Assembly (NCBI GenBank): GCA_024364735.1
Contig: JAGFNQ010004746.1
Coordinates: 186,001-250,000 of the forward strand
Source of the DNA: Boesenbergia rotunda
Lineage: Eukaryota; Streptophyta; Magnoliopsida; Zingiberales; Zingiberaceae
Direction: 5' to 3'
Length of the DNA: 64,000 nucleotides
In this document: piece after piece, positions 47,101-59,565 of the stretch
Layout of the letters: each line of letters opens with the position of its first letter
How positions within the stretch are numbered: position 1 is the first letter of the stretch
Position numbers and translations under genes: made by a program
The notes under the pieces: model-generated
The model's input: only the letters and a program-made list of their open reading frames with translations
Databases searched by the model: none
What the model was told of the DNA's origin: nothing

Positions 47101-50032
47101 AGGTTTCTGCATCGAAACAGTAAGAATTAGTGCCCAGCCTTTTTTTTTTCCATCAATGATAATCACTATGGATGTTATGCTCATTTTTACCTTTTCTATA
47201 AGATCCAGTACGTCTTGATTATCTACGAACTCCACATAACTCCAGTCGATTTCTTCTTTGGTGTACTCTTCTTGCTCCATCTTGAATACATGCTGTTTTC
47301 CCCTCAAAATTAGCATTAATAAAGATATCTTTTCATTTAGTGTAAGTATGATAAAGATGATTATTTATATACATACTTGATTGAAATGTTGTTGCAATTT
47401 CTCATTAGTTAAGTTGATACACAATTGCTCAAAACTGCCAGCATTGAACTTTTTGTCAGTAAATTCCTAGAAATGTACTTGTATTTTCCAAAATAGATTA
47501 CCTGTTTATCTTGAAGCTCTCAAATCCATATATATCAAGCACGCCAATAATTTCTTTTGCATCTGGATCCTGTCCAATTGAGGTGTTGATTGTGTCTACT
47601 ATCCTGCCATGATATTTTGAAAATGCTTTCACAAAATATGCAAGAACATTAACTATCTGAAACTACTAAGGATTGAAGGATTTTGTTTAAGATTGGATAA
47701 ACATGTCTGCTGAAGATTGACAAGATTGTTCGTCAAATATACCAAGTTAAATAACTGAGATCAATCATGCTCAAATAATCTTACCAGTCAAATAATCTCG
47801 AGTATACTGTTTTAGCTAAAGCATCACGACTTAGTGCAGCAGACTCTGGATCAAGAGGCTTTGTGATGTTGCCATCTGGTGTAACAATCACACGCTGGCA
47901 AAGGGAATCTTCGAGTGCTTTTTCATCAGCCCTGCGAGCACCGGAATTTTTAGCATGTAGAAATTTAAACAATGAGAGCATAACTTAGATGCTTATCATG
48001 CACAAAATTCTTGTTTCGCACATTAGCAACTCTGCAGCTGTTTTAAGATGGTAGAGTGATTTCTCATCTCTCAACTTTGAGGAATCAATTTCGGTCCCTT
48101 TGGCAAAATTTATGTTGCCCAAGTGAAGAATTGCAGCTACTACTCGAAATATCGCATCCTGCACATGAAACACCGTTCCCTATCGATTCAGATGCCATAT
48201 ACTTTTTTCCAAGTCCAAATATGCATGAGAGATGTTAAAACCTGATCTTCCTGATTGATTCCAACAATATCCATGGCTTTTCTAGTTTCTAAGTATTCCC
48301 TGGCGTCGTCCATGTTTGCTACTTCGAAACAATTTGTTTGGTTTAGATAATGGAATGTTCTTGGATCGGCAACCTTAAACTTCTTTGCTTCCTAAAACAA
48401 GAATGGGTAACAATATTCTTATCAAATGATAAACCTTCTGTAAGAATTTCTCTTTTAAAAGATTGGAGTTGGCAAAGTACCTCTGGAGGTGCAGAACAGA
48501 GCATATAGAAACAATGGTAGTTTCTTTCTGGATCAGATACTTGGCATACCCGTGAGCGTTCGAGAAGGTATGTGCGAACTGCAGCTCCTGAGATCTTCCC
48601 GTATTTGTCAAATTGGATTTCCACAAACTTGCCAAAACGACTGGATATGCAAGATATTTCTTGATATTAGATTAGAGCTATGCTAACTCAACTACTTGTT
48701 TGTAAATAGGGAGTTTTTAAAGCATCTGATTACTGATCACCTTGAGTTGTTATTTTTCACTGTTTTTGAATTCCCAAATGCTTCGAGCACCGGATTGGAC
48801 TGCAAACGATAGTGCATTATCCTCATCAAGTAAGAATTAAACTCTTAATATTCTCTATTGTAAATGCTAGAGGTAAGCATTTTGTACCTCCAAGACCTGT
48901 TGCTCGACTGTTCTTCCCTCGGTGCCTGATCTGCCTCCCATGAAAGCTAGATATCTCATGAGCATCTTCGTCGTCTCAGTTTTACCAGCTCCACTCTCGC
49001 CACTAACCAAGATCGACTGGCTTCCATGGTCATTTATAATTGCCCTGTTACAATCCCAAATTTAGCAGCCATTTTGTTTTTATTACTACATTTCCGTTGA
49101 ATCATGGAACTAACATCTGAATTTTATGCAGCCTACCTGTAGCAATCATCCGCCACTGCGAAAAGATGAGGATTCAGCTCGCCGAAAGCAGCCCCCTTAT
49201 ACTGTTCCATCATATGCACATCATACAAATGCGGAAGCCTTTGAAATGGATTCACAGCGATCAATATATTCCCGGTGTAGGTCTGTCAAATGAAGTTATC
49301 CTCTGTTTAAGCTTCTGAGAATGTAGTTTCAGATGGATTTTGGAAGATGGAACACGTACATAAATCTCATTTAGTGCATAGCGGGAAGAAAGGTTCTGAA
49401 GAACTCCTGGCTCATGGAGGTACGCCAATTTGGTCATGTCATCCACTCCAGCTGCAGGAGCTTCTGTGTCTTTGGGGTATATACTCGACAGGTTTGCCAT
49501 AATCTGCATGGTCGGTCGATCGATTAAGTAGTTTACTTTCGAGCAAGTAACGGAGGAACACTATACAGTTGCTTGTTATGGTTAGTTAATTATGGTTGAG
49601 GTTGTGGGATCTGAGAAACATCAAATTTTGAAGAATTTTGTAAGATCTTGAAAGATAATAAGCTCCATACTACTTTCTTGTTGGATTCTTCCTCAGTAAC
49701 AGAGCTCAGTTCCAACAATTCATCTATGATTCAAAATTGTTTGGATTTCATGGCACAAATTATTAGATTAATCAAACTTTGAAACAGGAAACTAAGCTGC
49801 TGGCAGTGAGTATGACATACGGTCTTGCCGGTGGTGGTGAGTATAGTGGCGGCGCCGCCTTTGATGGCCGTGACTTGGCCGTCGATCCATGCCGCCTCGG
49901 GATCCTCCACCCACACGTGCGACCCCACGATGATGTTCACCGGCGTAGCCTGGGTTCCCAGGATCGAAGATTAATTGAGCAAGTGAATACAGGAAGACGC
50001 GTATCTGATAATGATCAGACAGAACTCACCAT
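41145..50032 (-). CDS. class XI myosin heavy chain (one frame break)
   Basis: 39 coding exons, minus strand; exon ends: 50032-50030, 49949-49821, 49503-49360, 49282-49137, 49044-48888, 48799-48741, 48640-48481, 48391-48242, 48158-48022, 47931-47785, 47603-47502, 47434-47377, 47292-47191, 47106-47069, 46969-46843, 46753-46583, 46502-46371, 46265-46159, 46073-46013, 45914-45737, 45657-45452, 45358-45238, 45119-45021, 44949-44734, 44549-44410, 44296-44195, 44103-43989, 43853-43788, 43622-43452, 43347-43198, 42924-42718, 42636-42490, 42324-42254, 42122-42023, 41934-41878, 41802-41746, 41674-41585, 41469-41390, 41271-41145. About 1542 residues. SH3-like start (VGSHVWVEDPEAAWIDGQV), P-loop GESGAGKT (about 156), switch I NNNSSRF, switch II DIYGFESF, IQ repeats (about 735-875), coiled coil (about 875-1100), dilute/globular tail ending LREKSGFQFL. 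Actin motor for organelle and vesicle transport. Exon 22 is 121 instead of 120 bases: an extra base in the A4 run 45299-45302 breaks the frame after QKKAT. Confidence 0.95.
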
Positions 50033-50951
50033 GATGCTCTGTTTCTGCCTTGAGCCGCCGCCGACGATCGATCATTCAATCGAGGAAGAAGATTAGAGAG
50101 AAGACGAAGCAAAGGAAGGAAGAAAAGGCGAGATTGGAGAGGAAAGAGATTAAAGAATTGTAAAGGCAACTGGAGAGGAAAGGGTATGAAGAAGGTGGTG
50201 GGGCAGTGACGTGGTTGGAGGAGCTCCGAAAGAGAAGGAAGGAAAAAAAAAAAAAAAAAGTCGGCCCGAGACGGTGGAAAAGCCAGCCTGTCACTGTCAG
50301 CAGCGCCATGTCAGCAGCTGACGTGGCGGAGTACTGGGGCCTTGGATTCTGCCGGGTGATGTGTCGGACATCCTCTAGATTCGGCCTGAAATGGATTTCA
50401 TCCCGCCCGCTCCAAATTTGCAGCCTCTACAAATTTTAAGCGCAAAAGACGTTTTGACAATTTTAAAGTTCAGAGGGTATTTTTCAAAAGTTCAAATATG
50501 AGCTTGCGTGGTTGCATAATACTGCGGAGGTGGGGCCCATATTTGATCGAGTGGTGGTCGGTGGCCCCACCTCCGGCTTTAACCATCGACATCCTTTTTC
50601 TTCCCGGGCTGTGGCTGGCGGTGGGTCCTGGCGAGGCTTTCGGCAGCCACCGCATCGCCGACGACCACGTACTCACTAGCCCCGGTGGTCGGTGCCGCCG
50701 ACCCCACGACCATCACGCGCCGAATGGATGCTTAATTTATTTTGAGAAAAAAAAAGTTGGCAATCTCTTTAGAAATAATTTCGATTTTTTTATTTATATT
50801 ATTTATTAACAAGAGAATGGATTTTTTTTGTTGTTTTTAACTGTGAAATAAGAAATATATTTCTCTGCGACGTCCACTTTCTCTAACAAACCTATTACAT
50901 GATGAATGCTCTCTAAATTCCAGACGCACGGTCGCCGGCGCCTCTCGCTGA
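50033..50951. other. myosin 5' UTR/promoter and downstream flank of the E3 ligase gene
   Basis: Immediately upstream of the myosin start the gene strand is pyrimidine-rich (TTCTTCCTC, TCTCTAATC), a 5' UTR character. A poly(A) tract lies at about 50247-50260. The rest (50290-50950) is GC-rich then AT-rich with no convincing frame. A 3' UTR of the PQT3-like gene should start left of its stop codon. Confidence 0.4.
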
Positions 50952-53900
50952 CTATTTCTCCCCTCTACGGTTGCTCGCCGGTCGCCTGTGACGGTGCTCC
51001 TCATCATCCCTCCCCCTCGACGACGCCGCCGCCGCCGCCGCCGCATGCCTCCGCTTGAGGTGGTAGTCATCCTCGCTCGACACGCCGTCGTATCCTCTGC
51101 TCCCCCTCCTCGCCCTCCCCCCGGCCTCCACCTTGTGGCTCGCCGGCCGCTCTTTCATCCCGTTCCTCTTCTCGCCGCCATTGGAAGAGGCGGATGCGGG
51201 AGAAAACGCTGGATTTCTGCTTCCTCTCCGCCTCGGTGGCCGAAAGTTCCTCGTCGTGGTCGGAGAATTTCCTCTTCCGAGCGCGGGGCGGCGAGAGCCG
51301 GGTGGTGGGTTCGCGCTCCCGAACCGGGCCGTTCCGGTCCGCATAGGATGACTTCTCGAACCGGTCTCGTTCAGGGACGCCCATCGGCCTCTGCGATCAA
51401 AATCAGTAAATCACACACGAGTCAGCACAAAAAGAGCATGGAAAATTACAATTCTAACAGATGGGCCTCGGCCTAATGGGCTTAAACCGCGGCCCTTTAA
51501 GGCCCAATAGCAACCTAGAAATGTTGCCCGATGACCACAGATATTGATCATGATGTTTAACCAGATCAATCACGTTGCTCGTGATTCTTTTTATTTTCTT
51601 GCTTAATCGGAATCCAAACAACAAACTCAAACCAGTTATTGAACCCAATTTAAATGGTCGACTAAATACACAATAAGAATTCTCGGTACACCGTCCAGCT
51701 CCTGAAACTAACATGGTCTTTACTAACGTTTAAGGCAGCTATGGCGATAGAACTAACAGTACATAAATATGTATTGACAAAAAAGAAACATACGGGCTTT
51801 GGTTTGACAGACGAAATGTCATTTACACTGCTTCTTGGCTCCTTATTTCTCGAATGTTCCATGTCTCTGCGTCCGGCGGAAGGAGAGGACCTTAAACAAT
51901 CAGAAATGAGTAAATCAAACTCGCGAACAAAAAGAATGATGTGGATAAAACAACAACCTAGTGATAGCAGATCTTAGGAAGTGGCAGTTACCTTCCACTG
52001 ATTTGGTCCATTTCCTGCTTGCGCCTTGTATCAGCCTTCCTGGCGTCGGTCTCTTCTCGACGCATGCCCGGCGGAGGGCGCTGACCCATGCCAACCATGC
52101 TAGTCATGCCTAACTCGGATATGTTCCTATAAAGTGGTGCCTTTCTCAAAACATGCAGCACTATGTTGCTAGTAAACACTAGAGACGACCCAATATGTGA
52201 TTCTATCAACTTACTAGGTTCCATTATAGAACCACAGGAAAAGAGGATGAACTCATATAAAAAGAAAATTGAAATTTAAAACAAAAAACATCCATCATCG
52301 CTTGTTGTACCAAAGCAGATGAATGTTGGTAACCATTACATCTAATTTCTGATTATCAATGGCACACCTTGGGACTGGTGGCATCATGAATGCCTGTGCT
52401 GCAAATGGATCTTGGGGAAACATTCCACCTGTGAATGGGACTTCGAAGGGGCCAGGTGCATAACCCATGAATGGCATTGGACCACCATAAGGTGCCATGT
52501 ACGAGGGATCAACTCCTACCGGCATCCCACCTGTCCAGTAAGGATTGTAACCTGAAGCTGCCAAAGACATGCCAAAATTTCCAGCACCGAAGTCTTGGTA
52601 ACCTTGGCATTGCGTATCAGCAGCTGCAGTCCAGGGAGAAAAAGGCAACCATAAGTATCAAAAAAAAAAAAAAAGTAGGGTGATGCTCGTTAAACAAATA
52701 TGAAAAGTTATCTAATTTTCTAAACTGCACTATATTCAAGTCATTCCCTCATAAAGTAATTGCAATTAGTAAGTGAACGGAACACAAAACATTTGATGAA
52801 ATTGATGTGAACGAACCAGTGATAGGAGTTCCAGGTTTCTTCTTTTTCTTTTTCTTTCCTGCAGAAAAGGACAAGTTTAAAAAACTGAAAGAAAGGAGGA
52901 GAAAGAATGACACATCTTCTTACCTTGTTCTCCAGCAATCTGCTTTTCTTGGACAATATCACGTACCACTGAAGCACATTCTGGCGATCTTGGCCCCTTG
53001 CTAAGAGATCCGGGTGCTGCTTCAGATACATTAACATTCGCAGCAGCTTGCTTATCTGCAGGATTTAACTCGCTGTTCCCTGTTTTTATTTCACTGGCAA
53101 CTTCCCCATTGATCATGTTGTGAGATTGGTTTGTAGCAGAATGCTTGGGCATGTCTTTGGAAGCAGCAGAAAGAGTATGAGATGAAGCTTTTGGCTGAAC
53201 TGGATGAGCTAATTCCGTGCCTGGGAATGCAATTGTTGTAGTTACTCTTGACCAAAGAACAAATTAGTGTGTGACCAAACTTGTTAATCCTTAATACCTA
53301 GGACCTGACCGAGGCTTCCAGCATTTTCTGTGCTAGTGGTTGCTGATTCCATTATCCTACTAATAGCTTCTCTAAATGTTTTATTAGGAAGGAGGTCGTC
53401 TGCTAGTATATCAGTAGCTCCACAGAAGCACATCAATTTTGACATAATATAGTCTCTAATGCCTGATAGTAAAAGCAAATAAACTTAATGATACATGAGT
53501 ATACCGAAAGGCTGTAGCACACAAGAAAATAAACATAAAGGAACCATGTGACTTACATGTATCGCAGAAACTGCTAAAACAGCACTTGCTAGTTAACACT
53601 GCATCTTTCATTACCTCTTTGCACAGTGGACAATGCAACTGAGGAGGAAGATCACAAACAGGACGAGTAGTTGGTAAGCCCTCAATTTCTTTCTCAAATG
53701 CAGCTCTATATGATAAAGAAGATCATGAGTTTTACAATGAATTCAGTCAAACTACAAATAGTGCGCAAGATAATGTGGACTAAAACTAGCTTACTCATTT
53801 GGCTTTAGAACAGCAACTGCACCACTTGGCAAAGCATAGGATCCATCAGAAGTTGCCATCAACATTGATTTTGGAATTCCAGTTGGAGGTTTCGCTCTTT

Positions 53901-55596
53901 TAATATCATAGTTAGGGTCTCCATTCGTAGGACAATGCTGAATAAAATGCCCTACACATGAATGCCACCGATTTAATTTCAATTTGGTTTTAATTTTCAG
54001 GTAATATCAAAGTTTTTTAAAAAAGTGTTGTACCGGGCACTTTGCATCTATGACACACATACCCTGCTGGGGGTGTTCTCCGTTCAATTATACCACCACG
54101 CCCTTCATTTTTCAAACAAAAAAGATTTCATCACAGAAGTTATTTGCTATTTAAATCCATTATTTATAATACAACATGATAAATAGAAGATCCTCTCTAT
54201 TGCAAAACAGTGTCTATGCTGGAGAAGAGGAATCTCAATTAGAGTTTAAATGCAATTATGAACATCACACTAAACTATCTTTTGAGACGAGGAAATGACA
54301 AGCAATAACTACCGAAACCACGGCCACCCATCCCCCTGCCTCTTCCATAGCCTCTTCCAGCACCATAGGCATCTTGGGTTTGACTAAACAAAAGTACTCA
54401 CTCAATTAGAATACCAAGTTATGAAGACAAATTGACTGATAAGAGTAAGGATGTAAACAAACCTTACTATTTATGTCTAAAACTTTAGCTACAGGAGAAA
54501 AAAAGACAAATGAAAAGATCCATACAAATATGACTCACTGATTCCAGTCAAGAGCAGGTGTATCAATCAAAGCCTTAATTTTGCTGTCCTCATCAACTTT
54601 GTTCCCAGGAGGAACATTAACCACAAAATTACTCGTTTGTGAATGATTTGTTTCAGGAATGGCATAAAGATCATTCCCAAACTCATCCCATTCATATTCT
54701 TCAGGCTGCAAAATTCCAATCTATTGTCATCCATGTCAAGCTGAATGATAGTTCAATTGGTTCACTAAGTTAGGGGTGCCATGTACATCAGAGAAATATT
54801 ATGCTTACATATTTGTTAATAGATGAATCCCCAACTAGCAAGCTGGCTGGTGGTGGAAGCTCTTCTACCTTACTCTCCACAACATTCAGCCTGCAGATTA
54901 ATATATACTTGTGATAAATCAATTATACATAAAAGATTATTGTTGAAAACCTTGATGTATAGAAAACTTAAAAGTTCAAAGTGACTATTGCCATCTCACA
55001 ATTGTTAACCAGGAAATCTACAAGGCTAACTGATACTACTAAGAGAAATAGGTTTGAGAATTTAGGGTCCAAGATAGTACTCGACTCTTTCAGTAACAAT
55101 AGACTTCCGTGGTCGCCCTGGGACCCGACGAATCAAAACTGATGTGTTTTTGGGTATCATTGTTCCTTCATCTACGTATTCTGAAACCAAAAAAAGAGCA
55201 ACAAAGACTCCGTAAGTTCTAAAGGAAAGATCTCAACTTCCACATAGCATACCCATAACAAATAATCCAAGAAATTTATCATGTATGTCGAGCATAACTG
55301 AGCTGAGGCCAGTCACCCTCATCGCCTAAACTACATTGTTCTCAAAACCAAGAACTATGGCCTTTTCTAAACTACTGTCTTCTAATTAAGAAATTGAATT
55401 TGATATCTACTCCAGGGGAAAACAACCAACCTTCATTACTCTGCGCATTGGAGATTGTGAGGTCAAAATCGTTGCCCTTTCCATACAGTTTGGTTTCAAA
55501 AATTCTTTCTTTCAAATTGGCAACAGATATAAATTGCCCTTCAATAGGAATTGAGTCAAAATCTTTCGCACTTTTGAACTTATAATACACAGCCAT
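50952..55596 (-). CDS. PQT3L: PQT3-like E3 ubiquitin ligase (DWNN, zinc knuckle, U-box/RING)
   Basis: Fifteen exons, minus strand: 55596-55431, 55180-55081, 54890-54809, 54705-54539, 54383-54313, 54102-54034, 53951-53795, 53705-53557, 53462-53298, 53220-52924, 52858-52817, 52623-52368, 52126-51992, 51890-51794 and 51390-50952. DWNN ubiquitin-like domain (1-80: MAVYYKFKSAKDFDSIP, IPKNTSVLIRRVPGRPR), Gly/Arg stretch, CCHC zinc knuckle (CHRCKVPGHFIQHC, about 211-224), then a RING/U-box region (HCPLCKEVMKDAVLTSKCC to FREAISRIM, about 292-360). A KKKKKKK patch, a Met/Pro/Gly-rich region and an Arg/Ser-rich tail follow. Members related to RBBP6; Arabidopsis PQT3 is a negative regulator of oxidative stress tolerance. 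In the last exon the frame from KSSVFSRIRLF stops at 51067, whereas the family-like tail SSEDDYHLKRR is in another frame ending at 50952. One surplus base near 51170-51200 would join them; this tail call is the weakest part. A CCG run encodes an Ala tract there. Confidence 0.88.
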
Positions 55597-57515
55597 TATT
55601 TTTTTGTTCTCTCTCCCTCGATCGCTCTCTGTTGTTTTCTCTGGTCGAATTTCAATAAAGATAAACAAAAAACGAAAGGGAAAAAAAAACACTTCCAGTA
55701 AAATTGAGTCGCAAACTAATCATAAACTCGTGTACAGTAGTACAGTAGATTTGCCTCCTTTGTAATGACTCTCTGAGGACGACGCTCTGTATTTGAAATA
55801 ATATCAACTTAAACCGGCAAAGGTGCAAACTATGCCCCAAAGATCTCTGTTTTTTTCTTCAATCCGATGAGCAGGACGGTGTAAACAGAAAAATCAACTG
55901 TCCGCAGAAGATCTCCTAGATCGCTACTTGGAAGATGCAACTTCCACTTATCGCAGCAAGTAAACAAGCTACGCGGAGGTGTAGCCCCAGCGCTCCATCG
56001 CCCAGCACCAACAATCCAAAATCTCGGCACGGGAGGAGGCTTCCCGGATCGGATCGAGCCCAAATCCCGACGACAAAGAAGTCGATCGCGAAGGGTGAGC
56101 CTTCGACTTCCCGTTCGCAGTTTCCCCAAATCGATCGGCAACGAAGTTCTAGATTGATCCTTCGAGAGGCGAATCCGGTAACGAACCGAACGCGGCGAGT
56201 GGGTATGTCGCCTGGAATCGGTTGGCAGTGGACGGGTAGAAGGGAGAGGATAGGATTAGGGTTTCAGATGAGAATTGTAGAAGAATACAAAGCGGAAAAG
56301 GCGTTAAAGCAACGGTGACAGTTCGGATCGTAAATCGATCAACACGCAAAAACGTATAAAATCCGAATCCAAAAATGGTGATTCATAATCCTTTGACTTT
56401 CCGTTCAATCGCTCCACCCTCTCCTCCTCTTTCCTTCGTCCCTTTTCTCTCCTCCCAAGTAATCACAGGAAAGTTTTGTGCGTTGGTCCATATCAATGGA
56501 ATGGGCCCCCAGAAAAGTCATTTTTGCAATATTATTTGAGCAATTATACAAACACGAAAAATTGTTATTATTTTTTAAAATGGAATATTTCGAGTGTAAC
56601 GATTTACTTACTTTTCTGTCCTTTTTATTTTCAGGACCTTTATTTTTGCTACTTTATGTCCGAATAAAGCAACTGCTTTACTCGTGTCCGGTGGATGATG
56701 AGGGGCCTAACTCGTGAACGGTCACGATCGTTTATCGCATAAAACCTCCTATGCGTGACTACTGGACGCGCAATCTGTTGTTGCTTTCTGGGTTCCAAAT
56801 GGCGGAATCCGTGCGCCTTCGGCTGGACTTGCTGAGATTTTAAATCCAGCTTTGGGTCAAGTTTCACGTCCGTGAAGGTTTCCGACGGAAGCGAAGTGAA
56901 TTCGAACTCCGAGCTCAGCTGATTCAGATCTCTGATCTGTGGTTGTGAGTTCCTCTTTGTGCTTCCTCGACCTCTTCGGCTCACCGTTTTTCTGCTCGTT
57001 CTAGTGGGTTTTTCGATCACTTAGGACGCTCCCATTAAGATCTGTGCTGGATATACGATCCCCCTCCGGCGGTCCTGTCCGATTTGTGTCTTTCTGCGGA
57101 TTTCGATATGTGAATGGTCGTCTGCTTATCCGGATAAATCGGTGAGTTGTGTGCTGTGTCTTGTGCTTCTTCGCTGTCTTTTCTGTGCTTCCGTCTGGGG
57201 TTAGGGATTTACCTTTTTCTATGGTCGGTGGATTAGGCTACAGAAACGCATCCTTTGGAGTTCCTGGTTTCCGATTTGAGTTGCATTTGGATCTGCCGAA
57301 GTCAAATCGACTTGTTTGTCGAATGCGCAAGTGGTTCCTTTTGGTGTAGAAGACTCGATCTTTTTCAGGTATGGATCAAACTCACGGCTTTAGACCTTTT
57401 CATTCTGGGACGATTTACCTATATCCTTGTAGTTCTGCAAATCTTCTGATTTTCGAGTGTTTTACTATGAATCAGAAGGTGCGCAGTTTCGAGGCTAAAA
57501 ATTCAACCTTTGGGG
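55597..57515. other. divergent promoter region and 5' UTRs
   Basis: The region lies between two start codons facing away from each other (E3 ligase at 55596, minus; PNRC-motif gene at 57516, plus). It includes GC-rich stretches at 55920-56260 and 56680-57300 that probably are the two 5' leader regions. Plus-strand leader introns are possible, since GGTGAG-type donors and TTTTTCAG occur at 57139 and 57362-57369. No separate gene is supported. Confidence 0.45.
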
Positions 57516-58067
57516 ATGGAAACTGTATTTGTGGTTGGACCGCATCGGAGTAAATATTACAGCAGAGGCAAATCACAGCCTTCGAGAGACTTTGGGTTTA
57601 GCTGCCGCACATTTGAGTCTGCTGCTAGAGCTATGCCCGCATCCTGCTCTCGATTGAGCTATTGCTATGGCCATGCTGAGCCAAAATCTCCCAGCTATTA
57701 CACGGACCAACAGCAAAAGCAAAGAAGGAAGAGGAAAACCATTTCACTGAACACCCCGCCTTCTCCAAAAGGAGACGCCTTTAGTGAAAAGACATTTTAC
57801 TCTGAACGGTGGGCAGGTCCTGCCTACTCAAATTCACCTCCTCCCAGTTCTCTGCCTATCCCTACATTTTCCCTTCGCCAAAAGCGTAGTGTTTCTCTAG
57901 AACTTCAAATTCCGAAATCTGATGTTATGCTTCATTCTCTCTCGAAATCTGCACCAACTTCTCCTACTAGAGAATCCCCTTCATCTGCCGGTGACTTCCT
58001 ATTTAACACTACCATTGCTACGGAGAATTTGAGACGAATTCTCCAGTTGGATATTGCAGACGGTTGA
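57516..58067 (+). CDS. small protein with a PNRC/DCP1-binding motif
   Basis: A single uninterrupted frame of 183 residues starting METVFVVGPHRSKYYSRG. The clear feature is the proline-rich motif WAGPAYSNSPPPSSLPIPTF at about residues 90-110. It matches the PNRC-type short motif with SPPPSxLPxP that binds the EVH1 domain of the decapping activator DCP1. It is followed by SLRQKRSVSLELQIP. The rest is Ser/Pro-rich and disordered. Plant members of this family are mostly uncharacterised; a link to mRNA decapping or P-bodies is inferred from the motif only. I chose the ATG at 57516, as there is no earlier in-frame ATG. Downstream, 58740-58955 has a good donor and acceptor (CCAAGGTAAACC, TTGCAGGG), so the 3' UTR may be spliced. 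Confidence 0.75.
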   Translation: METVFVVGPHRSKYYSRGKSQPSRDFGFSCRTFESAARAMPASCSRLSYCYGHAEPKSPSYYTDQQQKQRRKRKTISLNTPPSPKGDAFSEKTFYSERWAGPAYSNSPPPSSLPIPTFSLRQKRSVSLELQIPKSDVMLHSLSKSAPTSPTRESPSSAGDFLFNTTIATENLRRILQLDIADG

Positions 58068-59565
58068 GGGAGTTCCTCTTTAAGCACGCTAGAGTACTTA
58101 TGTAGGTAGTTGCTCATAAATAAGTGTGTCTTGTCTTTTGTTTTCTAGAGCAAGTCTTAGTAAAAGCAATCAGGTAGAAGAAGTAAGGTCTTACTTTTCA
58201 TAATAACATCGGATGGTGTAATTTGAGTAAGCTAGTTAGTGACAATAGTTTAGTTGTTGTGCATTGTTCAAAGTCCTTTTTAGTTGTTGATTACCAACAA
58301 TGCTTATTATGCATAAGTAGAAGCCATCATGGAATAAACTGCTGCAACATCAGCTGAGCTTAGTCAAGTCTGTGACTTTTGTTCAAATGTTGTAGAGCAA
58401 GGTCTCTTGGCAACTGGTCCTATGAATCTAGAAGCATGTCCATCTCTTCCTTTTGCTTTGTCTGTATGTTTGTGATAATCCCCCCTTTCTTCATAGCTAT
58501 CAGTCCTTTAACTAAGTTTGATCTTTAGAAGTCAGTAAGATTTAACCTTGCCCTTTCTTCCTGTATATTTTTTTGTAGGAAGAAGTGTGAGGTGTAATGG
58601 ACTTCATAAATCTCTCTTTGTTTGTCTATCTTGATGAATATAGGTTGTAGTTGTTCCCTGTTCTCTCTAGTTCTTCATATTTGGTGTGTCATCTTCAGTT
58701 CCTACATCTTAGTAAGCTATGTTTTCCAGTCACTAGATGATTAAGCTGTGGCAGTATGCATTGGAAGGAGGCTTGTTCCTCAACCATGCCAAGGTAAACC
58801 AGGCTTTAATTGCATATTGATTTTAAGTACTGTCTTTGTTTCATATTCCAGGCAATCTTCTAAGTACATTTTCATTGCAGGGTTGCTTCAGTTGGTGATC
58901 GACACGGAAACCCAGTAGCAGTGATGGTGGATGAAGAAATGTTTCTGTTAATGGTATTTGCTTTTGTAGTTGACAGTTTGTTGTGCATAATGCTTCCGAG
59001 CATTTGGGATTTAAACAAATCCTTGTATAGAAGAAATTAGTAGTTAATATTGCCGTCTCTTGTATTTGCAGGTCGTAGTGTAATATTTGAATATTACTAA
59101 CAATGTAATGTTGAATAGATTGATCAAGTTTGATGTATTGAACATATGTGATGAATGAATCGTCTTTGAAATGCAGCGTCTTCGAAATGCACTATCAAAA
59201 TTCAAATATTTGTTAGTCAGGTTACCGTCGGTGCTACATTTCAATTAAAGTCACTAACTACGAAGTTGATGAAGATAGACAGCATCACAGCGACGTGATG
59301 AGATAGAGAATTGTTTTTTGTAATCAGAAATTGCCATTACTCCATAAAGTCGAGAAAAAAAAATCCTCCTGCAATTTTCTGTTTTATCTTTTTCTATTGG
59401 CTCAGATGCGAATTGATCGGGATACTAGAGCTAGTACATCACTGCCATTGCTAGTTCTGGTTGTGGATTGCAGATTCACATCCGACCATTGACATTAGAG
59501 ATTGATAATTTGTCGTAATAGAGGGGAAAAAAGAGAGGATATTTTGAAGGTTGAGTATATATTAC
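58068..59565. other. 3' UTR of the PNRC-motif gene and flank of the broken gene
   Basis: The first kilobase reads like a T-rich plant 3' UTR, possibly with an intron ending at 58880. From about 59200 to 59565 I looked on the minus strand for the last exon of the Cys-rich membrane protein gene. Only WSDVNLQS near 59480 is suggestive, and it lacks an acceptor. No other gene. Confidence 0.4.

Noticed and set aside
51145..51621. Possible extra gene in GC-rich DNA opposite the PQT3-like last exon
   Set aside because: Antisense of a GC-rich disordered coding region; no independent signals.
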